The notes beneath the pieces were generated by a model. That model had not been told where the DNA came from. It saw only the letters and a list, made by a program, of their open reading frames with translations, and did no database searches. Positions 1 through 5,960 of a stretch of DNA of 6,193 bases are shown here, piece after piece. Within the stretch, counting starts at the first letter, position 1. Each line of letters begins with the position of its first letter. Source of the stretch: JAYRWN01 sp041917975. GTDB lineage: Bacteria > Bacteroidota > Bacteroidia > Chitinophagales > Saprospiraceae. The stretch covers positions 1 to 6,193 of the forward strand of contig JAYRWN010000264.1 in the NCBI GenBank assembly GCA_041917975.1, written 5' to 3'. The position numbers were made by a program, and so were the translations under genes.

Positions 1-120
1 ATATTTTCTTTTACCACCCATATACTCCCCTGCTCTTCCCCCTTCTTCTTATTAAACATATTCCCTTTTTTTTCTTAAATATATTGTTTTTTTATTATAT
101 ATTTAAAAAATATATTTAGA
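1..120. other. G-poor, low-complexity AT/pyrimidine-rich tract
   Basis: No gene is visible. The first 120 bases contain only three G residues. Bases 1-60 are mostly T and C, and bases 61-120 are mostly A and T. All three forward frames give only low-complexity translations, and the composition differs sharply from the normal coding sequence starting at about 121. It could be the flank of a recombination or deletion junction, or a poor-quality contig or chimera end; the sequence alone cannot decide. Confidence 0.7.
75..106. repeat. AT-only inverted repeat next to the hydrolase truncation point
   Basis: Bases 75-84 (TTAAATATAT) and 97-106 (ATATATTTAA) are perfect 10-base inverted copies with a 12-base T-rich spacer, followed by a run of A. 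The motif ATATATTTA recurs directly at 97-105 and 110-118. In sequence this AT-rich such a repeat can arise by chance. It is noted because it lies within about 15 bases of the point where the hydrolase reading frame becomes homologous-looking. Confidence 0.4.
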
Positions 121-750
121 GGGTTTTTCAACAGCCTCCTAAGTGATATCAACCGGATAGCTGCACATTTTAAGATTGATAAATTTCATTTATGGGGGCA
201 CTCTTGGGGCGGACTCTACGCCCAAATCTATGCGCAGACGTATCCTGAACGGCTACACAGCCTTTTTTTATGCAGCCCGGGATCCGGCACCGGTGAAGAG
301 TGGAAACAAACTGAACAGGAAGTTATGCAATTGAACCGGGCAAAGTCTACATCATGGGCGTGGATAAAAATGGGAGTAAACAGTCAGCTTGGTAAATTGG
401 GGAGCGACCGGGCTTACCAGTGTTTATTTAAACAGGTGTTGTCCAATTATCACCAGGGATTCAGCGCGGAGAAAGCCACTGCCACAGACCTTTCCTTATT
501 GCGTGCCGAACCAATCAATAAAACCCGACCACAAATCGTTAAATTTCCAGCCTTGATTACACCCCAAAAAGTGGATTTTCCGGTGACGATAATTTATGGA
601 GATCAGGACATTTATGGCGGGAGTAAAAATTATGTATTAAATAGGTATCCGCAAGCCACAGTGCATTCTATCAGCCACAGCGGTCACATTCCCTGGGTGC
701 ATAATCCTGCGGAATATAAAACTGTGTTGGCTGACCATTTTAAACCATGA
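121..750 (+). pseudogene. 5'-truncated alpha/beta-hydrolase (prolyl-iminopeptidase-like), no start codon
   Basis: The frame is open from 79 to the TGA at 748-750 and reads as the C-terminal two thirds of an alpha/beta-hydrolase fold enzyme from about 121 (NSLLSDINRIAAHF). The nucleophile elbow GHSWGG has its serine codon at 202-204. The acid is probably the second Asp of YGDQD at 607-609, and the histidine is in SGHIPW at 685-687, so the whole triad survives. The HG or GGPG oxyanion-hole segment and the first strands, roughly 80-100 residues in this family, are missing. No ATG, GTG or TTG occurs in frame between 121 and the nucleophile, and the first ATG, at 325, lies downstream of it. No functional product is therefore expected from this copy. 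The style GHSWGG...GD.D...GH.PW resembles hydrolases of the prolyl-iminopeptidase/AB_hydrolase_1 group; the substrate cannot be inferred. The break may be a real deletion or rearrangement, or an assembly artefact. Confidence 0.88.
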
Positions 751-777
751 GTTGCATTTAATTCTATTTGGTTCTTT

Positions 778-1203
778 TTAATTTGAATGGACCAAAAAAT
801 CAGCCAGTGATTTATTGAAATTCACTGTAATTAATTTCTTGTAATGTAGCCAAAAGACGTAGGGGTATCTTGGCGATAATATTTTGATCATTTTGGCTGA
901 ATAATTAGGTTGACCAATTTTAATTAGTCGCTGTTTAAAATTTTTGCCCAGCTAAATAATATTATCCGCTTGGATCCGGCTTGTTCAGCTTAGAGTAGCA
1001 CTAATCGGAAAGGACACGCTAAAGAATTAAGGAAATACTCTATACCCGGAATGAAATTGAGGCAGAAGTATTTGGGAAAAGAATAATATTATATGAATAT
1101 CCGGAACATACCTAAACTTGCTAAGTAAATGGACAATACCATTTCTAACCTTTAAATAATTCATAGTCAGGTAATTAATATATCGCAATTCGACCTTATC
1201 CAT
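778..1203 (-). pseudogene. Coding-like minus-strand frame interrupted by three stops; unrecognised relic
   Basis: Read on the minus strand from ATG at 1203-1201, one frame runs 142 codons to TAA at 780-778. It has only three internal stops: TAA 1029-1027, TGA 987-985 and TAG 954-952. In this AT-rich sequence about three times as many stops would be expected. The first segment (58 codons) begins MDKVELRYINYLTMNYL and includes HLLSKFRYVPDIHIILFF. The last (58 codons) includes KQRLIKIGQPNYSAK and ILSPRYPYVFWLHYKK, with the balanced composition of real protein. The same frame remains protein-like upstream (FERFLAK before the ATG; stop at 1233-1231). I do not recognise a family. Possibilities are a decayed gene, part of an interspersed repeat, or chance. 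Upstream lies a weak stem-loop, 1251-1257 with 1274-1280. Confidence 0.35.
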
Positions 1204-1394
1204 TTTAGCTAAAAAGCGTTCAAAAATTCGTTAAAAACAAAATACTGTTTGAGCCTCAACGAAATCAAAGCAAGAGGTTCATATTTTGCTAAATAGTTGT
1301 TTATCTAGTTGGTATAATTTGGCGAGTTTATTTTGTTTAGGATTTTTGGTTGCTTTTTAGCGTTAAGAAATGGATAAAGTCTTGACTTTCTTGT

Positions 1395-1575
1395 CTGCCG
1401 AGCATAATTCGGCGCAGTCAGGCCTGCCTGTCAAGTATAACGCAGGCAGGTTGGTCCTTTTGTGCAAGTCGGAGCGCAGTGGAGACCCCGCCTGGCGGGG
1501 ACAAAAGGACAAAAGGCAAAATCAAAATGAGACTGCCAGGCAATCAAAGAGACCAAGATACAGAAAAGACATTTG
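1395..1575. repeat. GC-rich cassette of nested inverted repeats (putative interspersed element)
   Basis: A compact block of stem-loops set in AT-rich sequence. GCCGA 1397-1401 pairs with TCGGC 1409-1413. CCTGCCTG 1423-1430 pairs with CAGGCAGG 1443-1450. GTCCTTTTGT 1454-1463 pairs with ACAAAAGGAC 1501-1510 and encloses the perfect palindrome CCCCGCC-T-GGCGGGG at 1486-1500. A tandem 8-mer, GGACAAAA, follows at 1499-1506 and 1507-1514. Open frames across this block (about 1370-1576 and 1479-1721, +) are basic and repeat-derived, and the second runs into the convergent beta-lactamase gene, so I do not call them genes. The layout resembles the palindromic intergenic repeats common in Bacteroidota genomes; membership of a specific family is an inference from memory. 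Bases 1576-1678 hold nothing I can identify. Confidence 0.55.
1454..1510. repeat. 10-bp inverted repeat enclosing a 7-bp GC palindrome
   Basis: The outer arms, 1454-1463 and 1501-1510, match over 10 of 10 bases. The inner palindrome at 1486-1500 has 7-base arms around a single T and abuts the right outer arm, giving a stacked structure in DNA or RNA. There is no T-run typical of an intrinsic terminator on either side. It could act as a structured 3' end or an mRNA-processing element for a transcript crossing the region, or simply be the core of the repeat described above. Confidence 0.6.
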
Positions 1576-1678
1576 ATTACAACTTAGGGCTAAAACATTT
1601 TTGGTATCTTTCCGGACATTCATTTAATATTATATTGCTCTTCAAAGGCTACCTGGATAAAATATATTTAATGTTCTT

Positions 1679-2587
1679 CTACCTATACTCCCGAAATATC
1701 CGCGCCGAAATGTTGGCCTGAACTTCTGCCGCCAGACTATCGCTGGTCCAGTTTTTTGATAATAACACTAAGGCATACTTACGCCCATCCGGTAAATATA
1801 CAATGCCTGAATCGTGGCGGGCTGAGCTGATCCATCCGGTTTTATGTGCCACCGTTATGTCCGGTGGTAATTTGGCCGGAATGCCATCCTTAAACTCCTG
1901 ATGGGTGAGTACCTCAATCATGGCTTTGCTGGCTAAACTGTCCACCAGGATGTGCTGGTCCAGGGCCTTAAACAAGGTCAATAAATCTCTGGCAGTAGTG
2001 ACATTATTGCGACCGGCACGATACGCTTTGCCATCCTCCACCCCGCGCAACACCAGCATATCCCGGGCCCCCAAACTGCGCATGGTGGCCGTCACCACCG
2101 GACCACTGACTAATTCTATTAATAAATTTGTTGCCAAGTTACTGCTGCGGATGATCATCAGGTAAGCGAGGTTATAGATAGTTTCCTTTTGACCGATACG
2201 CTGGTAAAGGGTGGAATCAGAATCGTCAGCAGCACTCAATCCATATACGCTGCTGTCCACGATGCTGTAAAATTCATTCTTGATGGTAATGGAATCCTGA
2301 AGGTTTAATTTCCCTTCCCCGGCTTGTTTGTACAGCTCAAACAATACCGGCGTCTTCATGGTGCTGGCGGCATGAAACAGCGAATCGGCATTGATCCACA
2401 ACTGATGCGTACTATCCTCCAGGTCCTGATACGCCACGGCAAACAAACCATCTGAGCGCCTCATCTCCGCCAGGATATCCTCTTCCAGGGATGGGGAGGC
2501 ACTTTTACACGCGAAAAACGGCAGGATCAGGCTTGGAATTATTGCTGCTAAAAAGACGCGATAGATTGAAAAATGAAACTTTAGCAT
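1679..2587 (-). CDS. Class A beta-lactamase-family serine hydrolase, predicted lipoprotein (302 aa)
   Basis: A serine hydrolase of the penicillin-binding/beta-lactamase superfamily, closest in layout to class A (Beta-lactamase2 domain), predicted to be anchored in a membrane facing the periplasm or surface. ATG at 2587-2585 precedes a lipoprotein signal: hydrophobic residues 11-26 and lipobox FFAC with Cys27. The catalytic SxxK is STMK, Ser75 to Lys78. The SDN-like motif is SSN at 148-150, keeping the Ser and Asn but with Ser where Asp is usual. The KTG triad is at 249-251 in HKTGW. In the omega-loop region, VED with Glu184 fits the deacylating Glu166, but the usual Asn four residues later is Ala188. 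The length is normal. Either it hydrolyses beta-lactams with an atypical active site or it acts on another amide or ester; the sequence does not settle this. It stands alone, ends in TAG, and its leader holds a dyad over a promoter-like element. No sensor or repressor gene is nearby. Confidence 0.92.
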   Translation of the reverse strand: MLKFHFSIYRVFLAAIIPSLILPFFACKSASPSLEEDILAEMRRSDGLFAVAYQDLEDSTHQLWINADSLFHAASTMKTPVLFELYKQAGEGKLNLQDSITIKNEFYSIVDSSVYGLSAADDSDSTLYQRIGQKETIYNLAYLMIIRSSNLATNLLIELVSGPVVTATMRSLGARDMLVLRGVEDGKAYRAGRNNVTTARDLLTLFKALDQHILVDSLASKAMIEVLTHQEFKDGIPAKLPPDITVAHKTGWISSARHDSGIVYLPDGRKYALVLLSKNWTSDSLAAEVQANISARIFREYR

Positions 2588-2616
2588 TGTAAATCATTAA
2601 CATGCACCTGTAAATG

Positions 2617-2640
2617 GTCCAAAAGTATGATCTTTTGGAC
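2617..2640 (-). promoter_or_regulatory. Perfect dyad overlapping a -7-like promoter element of the beta-lactamase-like gene
   Basis: GTCCAAAAG at 2617-2625 and CTTTTGGAC at 2632-2640 are perfect 9-base inverted arms with a 6-base spacer. Read on the minus strand, bases 2627-2620 are TACTTTTG, an exact match to the Bacteroidota sigma-ABfr -7 consensus TAnnTTTG, 32 bases before the start codon. No TTG-type -33 box is seen at normal spacing; the nearest TTTTG is about 34 bases upstream. A promoter with an overlapping operator is the simplest reading. The arms lack the TACA/TGTA signature of BlaI/MecI sites. There is no T-run, which argues against a terminator. Confidence 0.45.
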
Positions 2641-2701
2641 ATACCGAGAAGGTCTTCCGGCCAAAACTTTACGGTCTGCCTGGTACGGTACCGAACACCG
2701 G

Positions 2702-2721
2702 TATATCCTAAAAAGGATATA
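2702..2721. repeat. 8-bp hairpin with an AAAA loop in the spacer
   Basis: TATATCCT at 2702-2709 and AGGATATA at 2714-2721 are perfect inverted arms around a four-base loop. It sits at the edge of an A/T-only stretch (about 2711-2780) and next to short GC palindromes, such as GGTAC-G-GTACC at 2682-2692. No U-tract follows on either strand, so it is not a convincing terminator. The rest of 2641-2780 contains nothing I can identify. Confidence 0.45.
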
Positions 2722-2780
2722 ATACATATTTATAGACTAAAATAGATATAATATTTAAATATAGCCTATATAAGATACTA

Positions 2781-3044
2781 TTAGGGTTGATTTAATGGCT
2801 CTCACGAGGAAGGATTAATAACTTCAGGGGTCGACAGGATTCACCATACATAATTTAGGCATTTTATCAATTACCCGGGAGAGTCCCATATTTTCCAAAC
2901 CGTCTCAGCCACCTTATTTAATTCCTTAAAGGGTGGGATTTCAAATATTTCATCCAGGAAATATAAACCATATAATGGCCAATAAATATTTAAACAAGGA
3001 GGGTCGCCCCATCCACAAATCCACAAACACACAAATAATAAAAT
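2781..3044 (-). pseudogene. Coding-like minus-strand frame with internal stops; unrecognised relic
   Basis: Directly downstream of the DUF1801 gene and on the same strand, one frame is open for 57 codons, from 3044 to a TAA at 2873-2871. It has no ATG; GTG at 3032-3030 is the first possible start. It reads as convincing protein: GWGDPPCLNIYWPLYG, then LDEIFEIPPFKELNKV, then ETVWKIWDSPG. After the TAA the same frame gives LIKCLNYVW, a TGA (2843-2841), ILSTPEVINPSS, a TGA (2804-2802) and EPLNQP before TAA 2783-2781. I do not recognise a family. A decayed gene fragment or a conserved interspersed repeat both fit; chance is possible but less attractive. The upstream end runs through the CCACAAA repeat, so the N-terminal part of the translation is not meaningful. 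Confidence 0.35.
3011..3030. repeat. CCACAAA tandem repeat after the DUF1801 gene
   Basis: ATCCACAA occurs twice in tandem (3011-3018 and 3019-3026), followed by ACACACAAAT. It lies about 30 bases past the stop of the minus-strand DUF1801 gene. A similar CCCACAC-rich tract follows the gene ending at 5877. No hairpin is present. Confidence 0.5.
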
Positions 3045-3054
3045 CTACGCCTCA

Positions 3055-3429
3055 TTAGCCCATCCATAGCGAACCGTTTTCACGTACATCCCAAACACGG
3101 TGCCGGGCCAGTTTTAAAATTAATTCGGCAGGCAAAGGTTGATCATAGGGAAATTGAACGGTATCGCGGCCGGTAACATAACCGGTCAGTTCGTTTTTAA
3201 AATGATCCAGCGTACGGCGTGTAGGCATAAAATTCAGATGTTTTTTGAATGCTGAATAAGCGAACAGGATGCGCCCCTCTTCATACACCGGCGTGTTCCA
3301 CTTCAGCACTTCTTGAGCTGCCGGTGCCACCGATCGCAATAATGCGCGCAGTTCGGTTAATTTCTCCTGCGCTTCGGGTGGCGCAGCCGCGAGGTATTCA
3401 TCGACTGAAGTAACTTTATGTTTGGCCAT
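3055..3429 (-). CDS. DUF1801 / YdhG-like domain protein (124 aa)
   Basis: A small cytoplasmic single-domain protein of the DUF1801 (YdhG-like) family. The Bacillus member is proposed to be a frataxin-like iron chaperone, but the function of most members, including this one, is unknown. Visible family features from the chosen Met are SVDEYLAA at 8-15, KWNTPVY at 43-49, FAYSAFKKHLNFMP at 56-69 and the region TGRDTVQFPYDQPLP at 86-100, near a C-terminal helix. I chose ATG 3429-3427 because the domain begins there. The in-frame ATG at 3474 would add 15 non-homologous residues and overlap the upstream gene by 29 bases. With the chosen start, the gap to the esterase stop is 16 bases, so the two are probably co-transcribed, with this gene second. 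There is no signal peptide, unlike the exported esterase, so a shared biochemical step is unlikely. It ends in TAA. Confidence 0.92.
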   Translation of the reverse strand: MAKHKVTSVDEYLAAAPPEAQEKLTELRALLRSVAPAAQEVLKWNTPVYEEGRILFAYSAFKKHLNFMPTRRTLDHFKNELTGYVTGRDTVQFPYDQPLPAELILKLARHRVWDVRENGSLWMG

Positions 3430-3445
3430 AAGTTTATTTAAAAAT

Positions 3446-4564
3446 CTATTTAAAAAGCAGAGGGGCAAAATCATATAAGTTGCGTCGCCAGGTTAAAAAA
3501 GTATGACCCGCCGGAAAATCGTTTGTTTGGTAACGTATGCCGTGTTCATCCAATAAGGTTAAAGTGTTTTTTCCATTGGTATAGGCAATATCTTTTTCAC
3601 CACCCATGGCTATCCAAAATAATTTTAAAGTGTTGATGGCCGGGTTTTTTAATTGGCTAAGATGCTTTTCTTTTAAGATTTTTATCTGATCAGGAAAATA
3701 ACCGGTACTTAACGGTAGTACATAACCAAATTTTTCCGGGCTGAACAAACCAATGTTCAGCGCTTGCAGGCCACCCATGGAAAGACCGGCATAAGCGCGG
3801 TCTTCGCGTCGCCCGGAGACCCCGTAATGTTTCTCCATGTAAGGCATAATATCCTCAAATAATTGGCGGTAATATGGATCGGAATCCAGGCCGGGCTCGA
3901 GGTGAAATCCAGGTGTGGGATGGCCCATGGGCATAACCACAATCATTGGTTTGATTTTTCCTTCCGCGTACAAATTATCCATGATGAAATTCGCCCGGCC
4001 TACTGTACTCCAGGAGGCATCATTATCTCCGCCGCCATGTTGCAGATACAACACCGGCAATGGTCCGGTCATCGTCTCATAGCCGGGAGGAGTATACACA
4101 TGCATGCGTCCGGTATTTTTTACCACTGATGAGGGAAACCAGACTGTTTCCACCTGGCCATGAGGCACTGGTCTCACGCTCCAAAAAGCCGGTGTATCAT
4201 CCGGCACTTCAAATAAATTGGATAACCCATATTCGCCTTCCTTAAACGCAGGATTTCGCGGATCGAATGTTTTTACACCGTCTACCATAAAATCGTAGGT
4301 ATAAACATCCGGTGTCAGCACGTTGGTTAATATTGACCACACACCGTTTTCCTCTTTAGTCAAATTCAGAGCTTTATATTCGGTAAGAAAATCACCGATC
4401 ACCGTGACCTCGGTGGCTTTGGGAGCATAAATACTGAGTTGGATGCGCCGGTCAGGCCTAATCCGGACCGAGTGTAAAGTGTCTCCGGGGTTGTTAACCC
4501 GTCGAATGGGTTGTGCCTCCAGAGAGGCGGCCAGGATAAATAAAAGAAAAAGCGTTTTATACAT
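3446..4564 (-). CDS. Secreted CE1-type esterase with N-terminal CBM48-like domain (372 aa)
   Basis: A carbohydrate-esterase-family-1-like protein (feruloyl/acetylxylan esterase or enterochelin-esterase-like group), predicted to be exported and to cleave esters on plant or algal glycans or small molecules; the true substrate is unknown. A signal peptide spans residues 1 to about 18 (hydrophobic 5-13, then LEAQ). Residues about 32-121 form an early-set/CBM48-like beta domain (SIYAPKATEVTVIGDF, then YTYDFMVDG and FDPRNP). The alpha/beta-hydrolase domain follows: oxyanion segment LQHGGGD (174-180), nucleophile GLSMGG with Ser262, likely acid Asp325 in GGEKD, and His354 in AGHTFLTW. All triad residues are present and the length is typical of this two-domain architecture. 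It ends in TAG and is followed after 16 bases by the DUF1801 gene. The promoter should lie in the 179-base region shared with the divergent hydrolase. No SusC/SusD or glycoside hydrolase gene adjoins it, so no polysaccharide utilisation locus is visible. Confidence 0.95.
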   Translation of the reverse strand: MYKTLFLLFILAASLEAQPIRRVNNPGDTLHSVRIRPDRRIQLSIYAPKATEVTVIGDFLTEYKALNLTKEENGVWSILTNVLTPDVYTYDFMVDGVKTFDPRNPAFKEGEYGLSNLFEVPDDTPAFWSVRPVPHGQVETVWFPSSVVKNTGRMHVYTPPGYETMTGPLPVLYLQHGGGDNDASWSTVGRANFIMDNLYAEGKIKPMIVVMPMGHPTPGFHLEPGLDSDPYYRQLFEDIMPYMEKHYGVSGRREDRAYAGLSMGGLQALNIGLFSPEKFGYVLPLSTGYFPDQIKILKEKHLSQLKNPAINTLKLFWIAMGGEKDIAYTNGKNTLTLLDEHGIRYQTNDFPAGHTFLTWRRNLYDFAPLLFK

Positions 4565-4743
4565 TGTTTTTGGATTAATCCGTTTTACTAAATAAACACT
4601 AAAAATAGTCAGTAAACTGAGGTTTGTAAAATCAATTTCCGGGTTCAGGTTTGCGGAGAAATGCCATTAATAAAAAGAAACGGTAACCTGCCCGTGTTGA
4701 AATATATTTACCAGGTATTTTTACAGAAATAAAAAATATCTTG
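4565..4743. promoter_or_regulatory. Divergent promoter region between the two secreted hydrolases
   Basis: This 179-base spacer must carry starts for both the minus-strand esterase and the plus-strand hydrolase. For the plus gene, TTG at 4697-4699 and TATTTTTA at 4716-4723, 16 bases apart, loosely match the Bacteroidota -33/-7 pattern; an A-rich leader (AAATAAAAAATATC) precedes the start. On the minus strand the same octamer TATTTTTA occurs at 4607-4600, without a well-spaced TTG. Both are partial matches. No clear operator dyad is seen. Confidence 0.35.
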
Positions 4744-5877
4744 ATGAATCAGATCTATCTGTGGTTTATTGTCTTGGGCTGTTTCTTTTGCCAGGATATA
4801 AATGCCCAAATTATAGCGACGCCGGTAGATAGTGGCGCTTTGGATGGGGTGGGTTATCGTATCATTTTCCCAGCAAATTGGAAAAATAAATTGGTGATGT
4901 ATGCCCATGGTTATGAATTTATGGGTACCAGACCTTTGCAAAGCCAAAATCCTGCCTGGATGGTGGGCATGCAGCCCTTTCTGGAGCGCGGTTATGCTGT
5001 AGCCGCCTCCGATTACCGCCTTCAGGGGTTTGCCATGGCCGAAGGGTTGGAAGATACGGAACGTTTGCGGCAGTATTTTATCAAAACCTACGGCCAACCG
5101 GACTCGGTATTTATAGTCGGTCATTCCATGGGAGGGGGAATCACCCTAGCTACTATTGAATATCTGGGGCAGTATTACCTGGGCGGTTTGCCGTTGTGTC
5201 CGTTGTCCAGCCGGCCGTACCTACAATGCCGCAAAGAATTTGATATGTATGCCACGTTCAATGGCCTTTTTCCGGGTATTGTGCGACCTTTGCAGCAGAT
5301 TTTTGACCTTGATACCCCGTTGCCCTCCGTCAAGCCAACGGAGATGTTTAGCCAGGTCATGGCTTGGAAGGAACGGATATTTCAAAAGGATTCTAGCTTA
5401 GCCACTGCCTTTGCCCGCAACTTTGAGCTTAAGCCAGATGACTTACCGTTTGCTTTGTTTTTTAACGAACGCGTTCTGCGTGACCTGGCCGAAAAAAGCG
5501 GTGGCAATCCATTTGATAATATGAATACGGTGTACTCCGGATTTCCGGATGATTTGCTGGTAAATCAGCACGCAGAGCGCCTGGCAGCTACCGTGGATGA
5601 GGGGATCATTTTTGATCGTTACGACCGTCATGGGAACATCATGAAGCCCGTGTTGCTGATGCACACACTCTATGATCAGCTCATTCCTCCACAATACGGG
5701 GTGGTAAATTTTGAAAACATGATCCATCACCAGGGCAAAAATGCCCTCTTTACAGTAAAATACACCAACGGTCAGGGTCATTGTAACTTTACACCCCGGC
5801 AAACCGGACAGGCATTTGATTTACTGCGCGCCTGGGTTAGCACAGGTCAAAAGCCTTCCCCCGGACTAATAGATTAA
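4744..5877 (+). CDS. Secreted alpha/beta-hydrolase (377 aa), substrate unknown
   Basis: An exported serine hydrolase with the alpha/beta fold. ATG 4744 was chosen over the adjacent in-frame TTG at 4741. An A-rich leader precedes it. Residues 1 to about 22 form a signal peptide (hydrophobic 5-15, then INAQ). The mature part shows the oxyanion-hole-type AHG at 54-56, nucleophile GHSMGG with Ser128, probable acid Asp311 in LYDQLIPP, and probable catalytic His346 in GQGHCNFT. About 180 residues separate nucleophile and acid (roughly 131-305), so a large cap or insertion is present. It contains LPLCPLSSRPYLQC (149-162), whose two cysteines could form a disulfide. The GHC-N/A-F ending is seen in secreted hydrolases related to lysophospholipases and peptidases, but I cannot name a substrate. 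It is transcribed away from the CE1 esterase; the two share only the fold, with different nucleophile and His contexts and no CBM48-like domain here. It ends in TAA. Confidence 0.92.
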   Translation: MNQIYLWFIVLGCFFCQDINAQIIATPVDSGALDGVGYRIIFPANWKNKLVMYAHGYEFMGTRPLQSQNPAWMVGMQPFLERGYAVAASDYRLQGFAMAEGLEDTERLRQYFIKTYGQPDSVFIVGHSMGGGITLATIEYLGQYYLGGLPLCPLSSRPYLQCRKEFDMYATFNGLFPGIVRPLQQIFDLDTPLPSVKPTEMFSQVMAWKERIFQKDSSLATAFARNFELKPDDLPFALFFNERVLRDLAEKSGGNPFDNMNTVYSGFPDDLLVNQHAERLAATVDEGIIFDRYDRHGNIMKPVLLMHTLYDQLIPPQYGVVNFENMIHHQGKNALFTVKYTNGQGHCNFTPRQTGQAFDLLRAWVSTGQKPSPGLID

Positions 5878-5883
5878 CCTATA

Positions 5884-5910
5884 CCCACACCCACACTCAC
5901 GCCCACACTC
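5884..5910. repeat. CCCACAC-rich repeat after the secreted hydrolase
   Basis: CCCACAC occurs at 5884-5890, 5890-5896 and 5902-5908; the longer unit CCCACACTC is directly repeated at 5890-5898 and 5902-5910. It starts seven bases after the hydrolase stop. Without a stem or T-run it is not a terminator of the intrinsic type. It resembles the CCACAAA tract at 3011-3030, also placed just after a gene. Confidence 0.55.
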
Positions 5911-5960
5911 TTACAACTCACATCTTTTAATTAGCGTTGTCAGTTTAAAAAATATAGTAA

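Noticed and set aside
767..796. Possible terminator after the truncated hydrolase (TTTGGTTC with GGACCAAA)
   Set aside because: Eight pairs including one wobble, a 14-base loop and no T-run after the stem; too weak to call.
848..898. Inverted repeat AGCCAAAA / TTTTGGCT
   Set aside because: The arms are only 8 bases and 35 bases apart inside an AT-rich coding-like frame; easily a chance match.
1023..1115. 30-codon plus-strand open stretch (KEILYTRNEIEAEVFGKR)
   Set aside because: It looks protein-like but has no start codon, is bounded by close stops, and overlaps the longer minus-strand coding-like frame.
1370..1576. Basic 68-residue open frame on the plus strand
   Set aside because: It runs straight through the nested inverted repeats, has repeat-like basic composition and no leader; best explained by the repeat cassette.
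1479..1721. 80-residue plus-strand frame from a GTG
   Set aside because: It starts inside the repeat cassette and overlaps the 3' end of the convergent beta-lactamase-like gene, with no family features.
4708..5124. 138-residue minus-strand open frame
   Set aside because: Antisense to the signal peptide and catalytic core of the secreted hydrolase, which has clear motifs; a shadow frame.
5443..5802. 119-residue minus-strand open frame
   Set aside because: Antisense to the C-terminal half of the secreted hydrolase, covering its Asp/His motifs; a shadow frame.
121..5877. Recent tandem duplication producing three alpha/beta-hydrolases
   Set aside because: The nucleophile elbows, His motifs, domain layouts and lengths differ; only the common fold is shared.
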